Assembly (NCBI GenBank): GCA_002270465.1
Contig: NQOF01000004.1
Span: forward strand, 62,001 to 126,000
DNA: 64,000 nucleotides
Direction: 5' to 3'
DNA from: Blautia hominis
GTDB taxonomy: Bacteria; Bacillota; Clostridia; Lachnospirales; Lachnospiraceae
The notes beneath the pieces were generated by a model. That model did not search any database and was not told the origin of the DNA. It saw nothing but the letters and a program-made list of their open reading frames with translations. Both the position numbers and the translations under genes were made by a program. Positions 8,217-17,956 of this stretch are shown piece after piece; position 1 is the stretch's first letter; every line of letters begins with the position of its first letter.

Positions 8217-8246
8217 AGCCTTTGAACAAAAAAATAAATTAGGGGA

Positions 8247-8275
8247 TTTACAAATGCGGGGAAATGAGATATAGT
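8247..8275 (+). promoter_or_regulatory. Likely promoter of pyrG-gltB-gltD
   Basis: TTTACA (8247-8252), 17-base spacer, TATAGT (8270-8275). It would give a leader of about 165 bases containing a hairpin at 8292-8314 (GCAGTGCTTC with GAAGTGCGC) and then a terminator at 8351. A weaker -10-like TATAGAAT occurs at 8329-8336. Confidence 0.55.
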
Positions 8276-8350
8276 AATTCCATAATTTTTTGCAGTGCTT
8301 CTTTTGAAGTGCGCAGAGATCAAAAGCATATAGAATAAAACAACGACAAT

Positions 8351-8391
8351 GGCGTCGGCTAACCTTATATTGGGGTTGCCGACGCCTTTTT
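8351..8391 (+). terminator. Leader terminator (putative attenuator) of pyrG
   Basis: GGCGTCGGCTAACC (8351-8364) pairs with GGGGTTGCCGACGCC (8372-8386), and TTTTT follows. It ends 57 bases before the pyrG start codon and no gene lies between the promoter and it, so it acts as a leader terminator. In Bacillus subtilis pyrG is controlled by a leader terminator that CTP starvation overrides by G-addition at a GGG start. No G-run is seen at the start predicted here. Confidence 0.8.
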
Positions 8392-8448
8392 GGTATGTGG
8401 AAAATGTTGTAAGTTTTTCATAGCCGGGTAACGCAGGAGGAAAATGTG

Positions 8449-10065
8449 ATGGCAGTAAAATATGTATTTGTTACAGGCGGCGTGGTGTCGGGACTGGGAA
8501 AAGGAATCACTGCAGCGTCGCTTGGACGTCTTCTGAAAGCCAGAGGATACAAAGTAACTATGCAGAAGTTTGATCCTTATATCAACGTAGACCCCGGAAC
8601 CATGAATCCAATCCAGCACGGAGAAGTATTCGTGACAGATGATGGGACAGAAACGGACTTGGATCTGGGGCATTATGAGAGGTTTATTGATGAGAGCCTG
8701 GACAGGAACTCTAATGTGACTACAGGTAAAATATACTGGTCTGTTCTGCACAAAGAGCGGCATGGAGATTATGGAGGCGGAACAGTGCAGGTGATCCCTC
8801 ACATTACCAATGAGATAAAGGCATGTTTTTACCGGGCTAAGGAACCGGATGAGGAACGGATCGCCATTATCGAAGTGGGAGGGACTGCAGGCGATATTGA
8901 GAGCCAGCCGTTTCTGGAGGCGATCCGGCAGTTTCAGCATGATGTGGGGCATGAGAATGCTGTATTGATCCATGTGACTTTGATCCCGTACTTGAAGGCT
9001 TCCGGGGAATTGAAGACAAAGCCTACCCAGGCAAGTGTGAAAGAACTTCAGGGTATGGGGCTTTGGCCGGATATTCTGGTATGCAGGTCTGAATATCCCT
9101 TGCCTCAGGAATTGAAGGATAAAATTGCACTGTTCTGTAATGTACCGGAGAATCATGTACTTCAAAATCTGGATGTGGAGTATCTATATGAAGCGCCCTT
9201 GGCAATGGAGAAGGAAAATCTGGCTCAGGTGGTGTGTGAATGCCTCCGCCTGCCGTGCCCGGAACCGGACCTGGAGGACTGGAAATCCATGGTGGCGGAT
9301 CTGCGAAACCCGGATACAGAGGTTGAGATCGCTGTCGTAGGTAAATATATACAGCTTCATGATGCATATTTGAGTGTGGCGGAGGCATTAAAGCATGGCG
9401 GGATTGCCGCCCATGCCAGTGTGAAGGTGCGCTGGGTGGATTCTGAATTTATCACAGAAAGCAGCTGCGGGGAACTGCTTGGCGGGCTGGACGGAATTCT
9501 GGTTCCAGGCGGTTTTGGAACCAGGGGGACGGAAGGGAAGATCCTGGCAGTAAAATATGCCAGGGAAAATGAAATCCCCTTTTTGGGTATCTGTCTTGGG
9601 ATGCAGACAGCAATTATTGAGTTTGCCCGCAATGTGCTGGACTATCATGATGCCAACAGCATGGAACTGGATCCTGATACTCTGCACCCAGTCATTGCCC
9701 TGATGCCGGAGCAGAATGGAGTGGAAGATCTGGGCGGTACCCTGAGACTGGGCTCCTATCCGTGCAGGTTGAAAAAGGGAAGCAGATCCTATGCATTATA
9801 CGGAAAAGAAGAGATTACAGAGCGTCACAGACACCGCTATGAGGTAAATAATGACTACAGGGAAAGGCTTGAGGAGAAAGGAATGACGCTGGCCGGTGTT
9901 TCACCTGACGGCAGAATTGTGGAGATGATCGAGTTGGCAGGCCATCCTTTTTTTATCGGAACACAGGGCCATCCGGAATTAAAGTCCAGACCGAACCATG
10001 CCCATCCTCTGTTCGCAGGGCTGGTATGTGCGGCTGTTAAGTATAAGAAAGAGAGAGGTTTTTGA
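8449..10065 (+). CDS. pyrG: CTP synthase
   Basis: 538 residues from the ATG at 8449, 8 bases after AGGAGG; a GTG lies one codon earlier. It aminates UTP to CTP with ATP and glutamine. The N-terminal amidoligase domain begins [16 protein letters not shown] (P-loop) and includes [11 protein letters not shown] and [11 protein letters not shown]. The C-terminal class I glutamine amidotransferase carries the nucleophile in FLGICLGMQ and the His/Glu pair in GTQGHPE. The length is typical. It ends 2 bases before the gltB start, so CTP synthesis and glutamate synthase, both glutamine consumers, share a transcript. The leader carries a terminator hairpin. Confidence 0.97.
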   Translation: MAVKYVFVTGGVVSGLGKGITAASLGRLLKARGYKVTMQKFDPYINVDPGTMNPIQHGEVFVTDDGTETDLDLGHYERFIDESLDRNSNVTTGKIYWSVLHKERHGDYGGGTVQVIPHITNEIKACFYRAKEPDEERIAIIEVGGTAGDIESQPFLEAIRQFQHDVGHENAVLIHVTLIPYLKASGELKTKPTQASVKELQGMGLWPDILVCRSEYPLPQELKDKIALFCNVPENHVLQNLDVEYLYEAPLAMEKENLAQVVCECLRLPCPEPDLEDWKSMVADLRNPDTEVEIAVVGKYIQLHDAYLSVAEALKHGGIAAHASVKVRWVDSEFITESSCGELLGGLDGILVPGGFGTRGTEGKILAVKYARENEIPFLGICLGMQTAIIEFARNVLDYHDANSMELDPDTLHPVIALMPEQNGVEDLGGTLRLGSYPCRLKKGSRSYALYGKEEITERHRHRYEVNNDYRERLEEKGMTLAGVSPDGRIVEMIELAGHPFFIGTQGHPELKSRPNHAHPLFAGLVCAAVKYKKERGF

Positions 10066-10067
10066 CT

Positions 10068-13000
10068 ATGAGAAAAGATAAAGGATTGTACCGACAGCAG
10101 TTTGAACATGACAACTGCGGTATTGGGGCCGTTGTAAACAGTAAAGGTATCAGGAGCCATAAAACCGTGGAAAATGCCCTGAAAATCGTGGAAAACCTGG
10201 AACACAGGGCAGGTAAGGATGCGGAGGGAAGGACCGGTGATGGTGTTGGCATCCTGCTTCAGATCTCACATAGATTTTTTGCAAAAGTCTGCAAAAAAGC
10301 AGACATCCATATTGGAGGGGAACGTGAATATGGTATTGCCATGCTGTTTTTTCCCCAGGACGAACTGAAATGCAACCAGGCGAAGAAGATGTTTGAGATC
10401 ATTGTGGAGAAGGAGGGCCTGGAATTTTTGGGATTCCGTAAGGTTCCCGTATGTTCAGAGGTACTGGGGGATAAGGCGTTGAGATGTATGCCAAATATTG
10501 TGCAGGCGTTCATTAAAAAACCTGAAAACGTGGAAAAGGGCCTGCCCTTTGACAGAAGGCTGTATATTGCCCGCCGTGTATTTGAGCAGAGTAATGACAA
10601 TACCTATGTGGCGTCCATGTCCAGCCGGACCATTGTGTATAAAGGGATGTTTTTGGTAGACCAGCTCCGCACATTTTTTACGGACCTGCAGGACGGGGAT
10701 TATGAATCTGCCATAGCCATGGTGCATTCCCGTTTCAGTACCAATACAAACCCAAGCTGGGAGCGCGCACATCCCAACCGTTTTATTGTACATAACGGGG
10801 AGATCAACACCATCCGGGGAAATGCGGATAAGATGCAGGCAAGGGAGGAGACGATGGCCTCCGATCATCTGAGGGATCAGCTTCACAAGGTGCTTCCTGT
10901 GGTGGACACCAGAGGTTCAGACTCCGCTATGCTGGACAATACGCTGGAATTCCTGGTGATGAACGGCATGGATCTGCCTCTGGCAGTCATGGTGACAATT
11001 CCTGAACCTTGGGCAAATAATAGTACACTTTCCCAGGAAAGAAGGGATTTTTATCAGTATTATGCCACCATGATGGAACCGTGGGACGGGCCTGCCTCCA
11101 TTCTTTTTTCCGACGGCGATGTGATGGGGGCTGTGCTTGACCGGAACGGGCTGCGCCCGTCCAGATATTATATTACAAAAAACGGCGATGTGATCTTGTC
11201 CTCAGAGGTGGGGGTTATGCCTGTGCCGGAGGAGGAAATCGTGCTGAAGGAGCGTCTGCATCCCGGAAAGATCCTGCTTGTGGATACTGTAAAAGGACAG
11301 ATCTATAGCGATGATGAGTTAAAGGAAATTTATGCGGGAAAACAGCCGTACGGTGAGTGGCTGGACAGTAATCTGGTGGAGCTGCATGATCTGAAGATCC
11401 CCAATATCCGCGTGGAGGAATATGAGGGGGAAGCCCTTACCAGGATGCAGAAAGCTTTTGGGTATACCTATGAAGAGTACAGAAATTCTATTTACAGTAT
11501 GGCACGGAACGGTTCTGAGGGAATTGCGGCAATGGGAACAGATACACCTCTTGCAGTGCTTTCTGAAAAGCATCAGCCCCTGTTCAACTATTTTAAGCAG
11601 TTGTTTGCACAGGTTACCAATCCTCCGATCGATGCCATCCGGGAGGAGATCGTGACCAGCACAACGGTGTATGTAGGGAAAGACGGGAACCTGCTGAGGG
11701 AACGGCCGGAAAACTGTCAGGTGCTGAAAGTGAACAATCCCATTTTGACCAACACAGATATGCTGAAGATCAAAAATATGAAAGTGGACGGCTTTAAGGC
11801 GGTTGTGGTTCCCATAACGTATTACAAGAGTACACGTCTGGACAGAGCCATTGACAGGCTGTTTGTGGAAGTGGACAAAGCTTACAAGGACGGCGCCAAT
11901 ATTCTGGTGCTCAGTGACAGGGGGATTGATGAAAACCATATGCCTATCCCTTCACTTCTGGCAGTGTCTGCAGTGCATCAGTACCTGGTGAAGACAAAGA
12001 AAAGAACTTCTCTTGCCATTATTCTGGAATCCGGAGAACCCAGGGAGGTGCATCATTTTGCGACGCTTCTGGGATATGGAGCATGTGCGGTCAATCCTTA
12101 TCTTGCCCAGGATACCATAAAAGAGCTGATCGACAACAAACTGCTTGATAAGGATTACTATGCAGCGGTGGATGATTACAACAATGCCATTCTGCACGGA
12201 ATCGTAAAGATCGCGTCAAAGATGGGGATTTCCACCATACAGTCCTATCAGGGTTCCAAGATATTTGAGGCAATCGGTATTTCAGAGGAAGTGATCAATA
12301 AATATTTTGCCGGAACGGTAAGCCGGGTTGGCGGTATTTCTTTAAAAGATATAGCAGATGATGTAGACGTGCGGCATTCTAAAGCATTTGACCCCCTGGG
12401 ACTGCCCAGCAGCCTGGAGCTGGAGAGTATGGGGATCCACAAAATGAGGCGTGAGGGGGAGAAACACCGCTATGATCCCCGGACGATCCATATGCTGCAG
12501 GAGTCCACAAAAAGAGGGGACTACCGCATGTTTAAACAATATACGGAATTGGTGGACAGGGAGCAGAGCGGTTATCTGCGCAGCCTGATGGATTTTGAAT
12601 ATCCGAAAGAAGGTATCTCCATCGAAGAGGTAGAGAGTGTTGATGAGATCGTAAAGCGATTTAAAACAGGCGCCATGTCCTATGGTTCCATTTCCCAGGA
12701 GGCTCACGAGACACTTGCCGTTGCTATGAATATACTGCACGGCAAATCCAATACAGGTGAGGGCGGAGAAAGCGATGAGCGCCTGGACAGTGCGGGAAAT
12801 GCCGTGGACCGCTGCTCTGCCATCAAACAGGTGGCCTCCGGGCGTTTTGGTGTGACCAGCCGTTACCTGGTCAGCGCAAAAGAGATCCAGATCAAGATGG
12901 CTCAGGGCGCAAAACCCGGGGAAGGAGGACATCTGCCGGCCAAAAAGGTCTATCCGTGGATCGCAAAGACCAGACATTCAACTCCGGGTGTAAGCCTGAT

Positions 13001-14609
13001 CTCACCGCCGCCTCACCATGATATTTATTCTATTGAGGATTTGGCAGAGCTGATCTATGACCTAAAAAATGCCAATAAATATGCCAGGATTTCCGTGAAA
13101 CTGGTATCTGAAGCAGGAGTGGGTACCGTGGCAGCGGGTGTGGCAAAGGCCGGTGCGCAGGTTATCCTGATCTCCGGGTATGACGGCGGTACGGGGGCGG
13201 CGCCTCAAAGCTCTATCCACAATGCGGGGCTTCCCTGGGAGCTGGGTCTGGCTGAGACGCACCAGACGCTTCTTATGAATGGACTGCGCAGCCGTGTTAT
13301 GATCGAGACGGATGGAAAATTAATGAGCGGACGCGATGTGGCAGTGGCGGCGCTGCTGGGCGCTGAAGAATTTGGATTTGCAACAGCACCCCTGGTCACT
13401 ATGGGATGTGTTATGATGCGTGTCTGCAACCTGGATACATGCCCTGTGGGAGTGGCGACCCAGAATCCGGAGCTTAGAAAACGGTTTAAGGGAAAACCGG
13501 AGTATGTGGTTAATTTTATGCGGTTTATCGCAGAAGAACTGCGGGAGTATATGGCAAAGCTGGGTATCCGTACATTGGATGAGATGGTGGGACGCACGGA
13601 CTTGCTGAAAGTGAAGGAAAATGCGGAAAACCCCAGAGCCTCTCAGATCGATCTGCGGGCAGTCCTTGATAATCCATATGCCGGAAAAAACACTAAAGTT
13701 ACGTTTAACCCGGCCCAGGTATATGATTTCAGACTGGAAGAGACAAAGGATGAAAAGGTACTGCTGAAGAAGCTGAGAAAAGCAGTGGAAGAAGGAGGGA
13801 AAGCCGGTGTGGAGGTTCAGGTGACCAACACAGACAGGGCATTCGGAACCATGCTGGGTGCGGAAATCACAAGGCAGCATAAGGACGGACTGCCGGAGGA
13901 TACGATCTCGGTTGCCTGTACCGGCGCCGGGGGACAGAGTTTCGGAGCATTTATACCCAGGGGACTAACCCTGTCTCTGTGCGGAGACTGTAATGACTAC
14001 ATGGGCAAAGGCCTGTCAGGAGGAAAGATCATAGTGTATCCGCCGAAGAAGATAAATTATAAGGCGGATGAAAATATCATCACGGGAAATGTGGCTCTAT
14101 ACGGAGCAACCGGCGGAACCGCCTATATTGGAGGTGTGGCAGGCGAGCGCTTTGCTGTCCGAAACTCCGGAGCTTGTGCCGTAGTGGAAGGTGTTGGGGA
14201 GCACGGCTGTGAATATATGACCGGAGGCCGTGTGGTTGTGCTTGGGAAAACAGGCAAGAACTTTGCAGCAGGAATGAGCGGTGGTATCGCTTATGTGCTG
14301 GATGAAAAGAATGATCTGTATAAGAATCTGAATAAGGAAATGATCTCTATAGAGAAGGTGGAGACAAAGCCTGATATCCAGGAATTGCACCATATGATCC
14401 AAGCCCATGTGGAAGCTACCGGTTCCCGGAAGGGACAGGAAGTGCTTGCAAGATTTCAGGAATATCTGCCCAAGTTCAAGAAGATTATTCCGGATGACTA
14501 TAAGAGGATGACCACACTTGCTGCAAGGCTGGAGGAGCAGGGAATGTCGCCGGAGCAGGCACGGTTGGAAGCGTTTAATGAGAATTTTAGTCAGAAAGGG
14601 GCAGAGTAG
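10068..14609 (+). CDS. gltB: Glutamate synthase, large subunit
   Basis: 1,513 residues from the ATG at 10068. A TTG two codons earlier would overlap the pyrG stop. With GltD it converts glutamine and 2-oxoglutarate into two glutamates. Domain order is standard: N-terminal Ntn amidotransferase with nucleophile Cys17 (HDNCGIGAV) after a 16-residue propeptide, a central domain, and an FMN-binding synthase domain (GEGGESDERLDSAGNAVDR, then ISGYDGGTGAAPQSS). The [3Fe-4S] cysteines lie in GCVMMRVCNLDTCPVG. A C-terminal GXXGXXXG beta-helix follows (YGATGGTAYIGGVAGERF). Length matches bacterial GltB (about 1,500). It sits between pyrG and gltD with gaps of 2 and 3 bases. Confidence 0.97.
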   Translation: MRKDKGLYRQQFEHDNCGIGAVVNSKGIRSHKTVENALKIVENLEHRAGKDAEGRTGDGVGILLQISHRFFAKVCKKADIHIGGEREYGIAMLFFPQDELKCNQAKKMFEIIVEKEGLEFLGFRKVPVCSEVLGDKALRCMPNIVQAFIKKPENVEKGLPFDRRLYIARRVFEQSNDNTYVASMSSRTIVYKGMFLVDQLRTFFTDLQDGDYESAIAMVHSRFSTNTNPSWERAHPNRFIVHNGEINTIRGNADKMQAREETMASDHLRDQLHKVLPVVDTRGSDSAMLDNTLEFLVMNGMDLPLAVMVTIPEPWANNSTLSQERRDFYQYYATMMEPWDGPASILFSDGDVMGAVLDRNGLRPSRYYITKNGDVILSSEVGVMPVPEEEIVLKERLHPGKILLVDTVKGQIYSDDELKEIYAGKQPYGEWLDSNLVELHDLKIPNIRVEEYEGEALTRMQKAFGYTYEEYRNSIYSMARNGSEGIAAMGTDTPLAVLSEKHQPLFNYFKQLFAQVTNPPIDAIREEIVTSTTVYVGKDGNLLRERPENCQVLKVNNPILTNTDMLKIKNMKVDGFKAVVVPITYYKSTRLDRAIDRLFVEVDKAYKDGANILVLSDRGIDENHMPIPSLLAVSAVHQYLVKTKKRTSLAIILESGEPREVHHFATLLGYGACAVNPYLAQDTIKELIDNKLLDKDYYAAVDDYNNAILHGIVKIASKMGISTIQSYQGSKIFEAIGISEEVINKYFAGTVSRVGGISLKDIADDVDVRHSKAFDPLGLPSSLELESMGIHKMRREGEKHRYDPRTIHMLQESTKRGDYRMFKQYTELVDREQSGYLRSLMDFEYPKEGISIEEVESVDEIVKRFKTGAMSYGSISQEAHETLAVAMNILHGKSNTGEGGESDERLDSAGNAVDRCSAIKQVASGRFGVTSRYLVSAKEIQIKMAQGAKPGEGGHLPAKKVYPWIAKTRHSTPGVSLISPPPHHDIYSIEDLAELIYDLKNANKYARISVKLVSEAGVGTVAAGVAKAGAQVILISGYDGGTGAAPQSSIHNAGLPWELGLAETHQTLLMNGLRSRVMIETDGKLMSGRDVAVAALLGAEEFGFATAPLVTMGCVMMRVCNLDTCPVGVATQNPELRKRFKGKPEYVVNFMRFIAEELREYMAKLGIRTLDEMVGRTDLLKVKENAENPRASQIDLRAVLDNPYAGKNTKVTFNPAQVYDFRLEETKDEKVLLKKLRKAVEEGGKAGVEVQVTNTDRAFGTMLGAEITRQHKDGLPEDTISVACTGAGGQSFGAFIPRGLTLSLCGDCNDYMGKGLSGGKIIVYPPKKINYKADENIITGNVALYGATGGTAYIGGVAGERFAVRNSGACAVVEGVGEHGCEYMTGGRVVVLGKTGKNFAAGMSGGIAYVLDEKNDLYKNLNKEMISIEKVETKPDIQELHHMIQAHVEATGSRKGQEVLARFQEYLPKFKKIIPDDYKRMTTLAARLEEQGMSPEQARLEAFNENFSQKGAE

Positions 14610-14612
14610 GAG

Positions 14613-16097
14613 ATGGGAAAGCCGACAGGATTTTTAGAATATAACAGAGTAAGTGCCCAAATGGAGGAACCGAAAGAAAGGATCAAACATTTCAGAGAGT
14701 TTAAAAAATATCTGCCCATAGAAGAACAGCAGAAACAGGGAGCACGCTGCATGGAGTGCGGCGTTCCGTTCTGTCAGTCAGGGGATGTGCTGGGGGGCAT
14801 GGTTTCGGGGTGCCCGCTGCATAATCTGGTACCGGAGACAAATGATCTGGTATACACGGGAAACTGGGAACAGGCATATCTGCGTCTCTCAAAAACACAC
14901 AGTTTTCCGGAATTTACAGCAAGGGTGTGCCCTGCACTCTGCGAAGCAGCATGTACCTGTAACTTAAACGGGGAGCCTGTGGGAACCAAGGAAAACGAAC
15001 ATGCCATTATAGAGACTGCTTTTGAGAGAGGATGGGTAAAACCACAGGTTCCAAAGGTGAGGACAGGAAAGAAGGTGGCTGTGATCGGCAGCGGCCCTTC
15101 CGGCCTGGCAGCAGCGCAGCAGCTTAACAGAAGAGGGCATCAGGTTACTGTGTTTGAGAGGAGTGACAGAATCGGAGGGCTGCTGCGTTACGGCATACCT
15201 AATATGAAACTGGATAAGGCAGTGATCGACAGAAGAGTGCGTCTTATGGAGGAAGAGGGTGTTGTTTTTAAAACAGGTGCGGATGTTGGAAAAGATATAA
15301 AGGCGGCTGAATTACAGAAGGAGTTTGACCGGATTGTGCTCTGCTGCGGCGCTTCCAATCCCAGGGATATCAAAGTCCCGGGGAGGGATGCTCATCATAT
15401 TTATTTTGCTGTTGATTTTCTTGCTTCTGTGACCAGGAGTCTGCTGGATTCGGGTCTAAAGGATCATAAGTTTGTATCTGCCAAGGGAAAACATGTGCTG
15501 GTGATCGGAGGCGGTGACACGGGAAATGACTGTGTGGGAACAGCTCTCCGTTTAGGTGCAAAATCGGTAACCCAGCTTGAAATGATGCCGAAAGCTCCCG
15601 ATACGAGGGCTGACAGCAATCCCTGGCCTCAGTGGCCCCGTGTCTGCAAGACAGATTACGGACAGGAGGAGGCGATTGCAGTGTTCGGGCATGATCCCAG
15701 GATTTATCAGACTACAGTGACGGAGTTCATTAAGGATGAAAAGGGGGATGTGCAGAAAGCAAAGACCGTAAAACTGGAGAGTAAACGGGATGAAAAGACA
15801 GGCCGTATGAATATGGTTCCTGTAAAAGGGAGCGAAGAGGTGATCGATGCCCAGCTTGTGCTCATTGCGGCAGGATTTCTGGGAAGCCAGAAATATGTGA
15901 CGGATGCGTTTAAGGTATCTGTGGATGAGAGAACGAATGTAGCCACCAAACCGGAGGGATATGAGACCGGTATACCAGGTATCTTTGCGGCTGGGGATAT
16001 GCACAGGGGACAGTCACTGGTTGTCTGGGCGATCCGGGAAGGGAGGAAGGCGGCTGAGGAGGTGGATGCTTCTTTGATGGGGTATTCTAATTTGTAG
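14613..16097 (+). CDS. gltD: Glutamate synthase, small subunit (NADPH-dependent)
   Basis: 494 residues. It passes electrons from NAD(P)H through FAD and iron-sulfur clusters to GltB. The N-terminal region has the two cysteine groups for [4Fe-4S] clusters (CMECGVPFCQSG with GCPLHN, and CPALCEAACTC). The FAD Rossmann motif is VIGSGPSGLAAAQQL and the NADPH site is VIGGGDTGNDCVGTAL. The C-terminal FAD motif is IFAAGDMHRGQSLVVWAIREG. The start ATG follows the gltB stop by 3 bases, with the ribosome binding site inside the gltB end. A strong terminator closes the unit. Confidence 0.97.
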   Translation: MGKPTGFLEYNRVSAQMEEPKERIKHFREFKKYLPIEEQQKQGARCMECGVPFCQSGDVLGGMVSGCPLHNLVPETNDLVYTGNWEQAYLRLSKTHSFPEFTARVCPALCEAACTCNLNGEPVGTKENEHAIIETAFERGWVKPQVPKVRTGKKVAVIGSGPSGLAAAQQLNRRGHQVTVFERSDRIGGLLRYGIPNMKLDKAVIDRRVRLMEEEGVVFKTGADVGKDIKAAELQKEFDRIVLCCGASNPRDIKVPGRDAHHIYFAVDFLASVTRSLLDSGLKDHKFVSAKGKHVLVIGGGDTGNDCVGTALRLGAKSVTQLEMMPKAPDTRADSNPWPQWPRVCKTDYGQEEAIAVFGHDPRIYQTTVTEFIKDEKGDVQKAKTVKLESKRDEKTGRMNMVPVKGSEEVIDAQLVLIAAGFLGSQKYVTDAFKVSVDERTNVATKPEGYETGIPGIFAAGDMHRGQSLVVWAIREGRKAAEEVDASLMGYSNL

Positions 16098-16129
16098 AAG
16101 CAGTTCAGAAGCCGTTATAAATAAGAGAA

Positions 16130-16171
16130 CGGCAGTTCAGGCCAGTAATGAGGCGTGAACTGCCGCTTTTT
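16130..16171 (+). terminator. Intrinsic terminator after gltD
   Basis: CGGCAGTTCA (16130-16139) pairs with TGAACTGCCG (16156-16165), followed by CTTTTT. It ends the pyrG-gltB-gltD transcript. Nothing else is seen between it and the convergent gene ending at 16289. Confidence 0.9.
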
Positions 16172-16288
16172 CTTACGCATTGTATCGGTGACTGCAAACG
16201 GAATGTGATAGGATCTGCCTGTTAATGCCCGTTTTTTGTTGCCACAGTGTTTTTGCTGTGTTATGATAAATGTATCCGAAAGGACTGT

Positions 16289-17554
16289 TTATTTCCTGCC
16301 GTAGTTAAGTACGGTGTCATACATCGCTTCTATATTTTCGCGTTTCGCATTGTCAATACTTCCATTTGTATCAAAGATATATCCACCGCCCGGGGCACAG
16401 GTATCTATAAGGGATTTGCAGGCATCTATGACCTGCTGTTTGGTTCCGTATTCCAGCAGATAGATGGGCAGATTTCCGGAGATACAGGCAGTATTTCCAA
16501 GGATTTTCTTGGCCTGGGCCATGTCCACACTCTCAAAATGATAGATAACTTTTCTGGCCGGTACGTCCGCAAGCTGTTCCAGACGGCTGTTGTATTTTCC
16601 TTCTGTGTAGATAAAGGGGGTGACTCCCATATCTATGAGGGCAAGCATGATCTTTTTCAGTGGTTTCCAGTATAGCTTTTCATACTGCTGGGGACTCATG
16701 AAGCCGTCCATCCCTTTGTGCAGCGGGAAAAAGACACGTTTAACCGGAAGTGGGGCCACCTTAAAATAATCATAGGATGCGATCTGCATATCTGCCAGCA
16801 TGTCGCAGGCTTTCTCTATCATGTCAGGACACTCCAGCTGGTCTGTGAGGGCACCCAGGGTACCTCTGTAATAGTCCCCTATAATATCAAACGGTGCTTC
16901 TCCCACTCCGGTCATCATTGGCGGGATACCCATAGCGGCGATCTGTGCGGAAAGGGCATTGCTGGCTGCGGCTGCCTTTGCATCCTCCTCCCCTATTTTT
17001 CCGAGAAGGGCAAATGCCTCCCGGGCTTCCGGTGAATAGAAGGAAGCAAGGGGTGTGGTACTCAGGACAATTGAGGGCACAAATCTTATGCCGGACAGCC
17101 CCTTCAGGTTAGGAAATGCACGGGGTATGTATTTTCGCAGGGTAAATCCCATGAAATCATTGATAAATTCTGGGTATTCCTCCTGAGACATATACTCGTG
17201 TTCCATGACCTGATGGGTGGAAAAATCGGGAACCCTGGTTCCGGGCCGTCCGGGCCAGTCGATCATGGTGGAGCCGGCCAGTTCATTGGCTTTTCCGCTG
17301 GTAAATCCCGGGTGGATATCTGCGTCAGGCTGGAAGTCGTGGTAGAAGCTGAGGATTGCCCGGGAGGCTTTCTCGTAGTCGTACATGCTGTCACGGAAAG
17401 CTGCACCGTAGAGAAAATAGGGGAGCGCACTGTTAAAGGGAGCAAATGGTACCCGGTCCCCTTCCTTCAGGGAAACAGCATCCTCGACTCTCCGGATCCG
17501 TTCCTGAAAAAGTTCCTCCGGGCTTTGGCTGGAAGTGGATGTTTCGTTGGTCAT
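16289..17554 (-). CDS. Uroporphyrinogen-decarboxylase-fold methyltransferase-like protein
   Basis: 421 residues from the ATG at 17554 (MTNETSTSSQS), which follows AAAGGAGT; a longer start adds 17 unlikely residues. It belongs to the URO-D/MtaA-like family: an (alpha/beta)8 barrel, with the typical late motifs CISGNLPIYLL, TCAPGGGYIFDTNGSI and DNAKRENIEAMYDTV. In anaerobes many members move methyl groups from methylamines, methanol or methoxy-aromatics via corrinoid proteins, and are not heme enzymes. No corrinoid protein or heme gene is nearby, so the substrate cannot be named. It stands alone, convergent to gltD and divergent from recQ. An inverted-repeat element is inserted upstream of it. 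Confidence 0.8.
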   Translation of the reverse strand: MTNETSTSSQSPEELFQERIRRVEDAVSLKEGDRVPFAPFNSALPYFLYGAAFRDSMYDYEKASRAILSFYHDFQPDADIHPGFTSGKANELAGSTMIDWPGRPGTRVPDFSTHQVMEHEYMSQEEYPEFINDFMGFTLRKYIPRAFPNLKGLSGIRFVPSIVLSTTPLASFYSPEAREAFALLGKIGEEDAKAAAASNALSAQIAAMGIPPMMTGVGEAPFDIIGDYYRGTLGALTDQLECPDMIEKACDMLADMQIASYDYFKVAPLPVKRVFFPLHKGMDGFMSPQQYEKLYWKPLKKIMLALIDMGVTPFIYTEGKYNSRLEQLADVPARKVIYHFESVDMAQAKKILGNTACISGNLPIYLLEYGTKQQVIDACKSLIDTCAPGGGYIFDTNGSIDNAKRENIEAMYDTVLNYGRK

Positions 17555-17701
17555 AAAGACTCCTTTCCCACATTTTTTCTGCTTTTTGTGGAAAACCATG
17601 TCCATTTGGCAGTAGAATGTGTATAAATGGTTTCGTGCAAAGTTTATATCTTTATTATACTAAATTGTAGGGGAATGTAAATGAGATCAATGGATTTTGC
17701 T

Positions 17702-17844
17702 GTTACTGTACACAGGCCACTGTACCGGGAGGCGTTTTCATGCCGGAAGCATGAAAATCCCGACGCAGCCAGCGCGATATGGGGCAGAATGCTCCATATC
17801 TGTGCATCGCGAAGCGTGTTACCGGACACGGAGTGTACAGTAAC
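17702..17844. mobile_element. MITE-like element 2 with 8-bp target duplication
   Basis: 143 bp bounded by perfect 12-bp terminal inverted repeats, GTTACTGTACAC (17702-17713) and GTGTACAGTAAC (17833-17844). An exact 8-bp direct repeat ATTTTGCT flanks it (17694-17701 and 17845-17852). The right end contains a nested copy of the terminal motif (GTTACCGGACAC), giving the same hairpin-at-the-end design as the element at 8085. An internal hairpin is formed by GGCGTTTTCATGC with GCATGAAAATCCC. It has no coding capacity. It occupies the 402-base gap between the URO-D-like gene and recQ, where I see no other feature except the recQ ribosome binding site. Confidence 0.75.
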
Positions 17845-17956
17845 ATTTTGCTTGCATTTTTACGGTGTAAATGATATGGTTTGCGGGCAGACGGAAAAGG
17901 AAAATAAACAGCTTTATACATTTAGATATTGTAAACAGATAAAAGAAGGAGGCAGT

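Noticed and set aside
17681-17956. 92-codon 5' extension of the recQ frame
   Set aside because: It runs through the MITE-like element; RecQ starts at MDKYQ with AAGGAGG in front.
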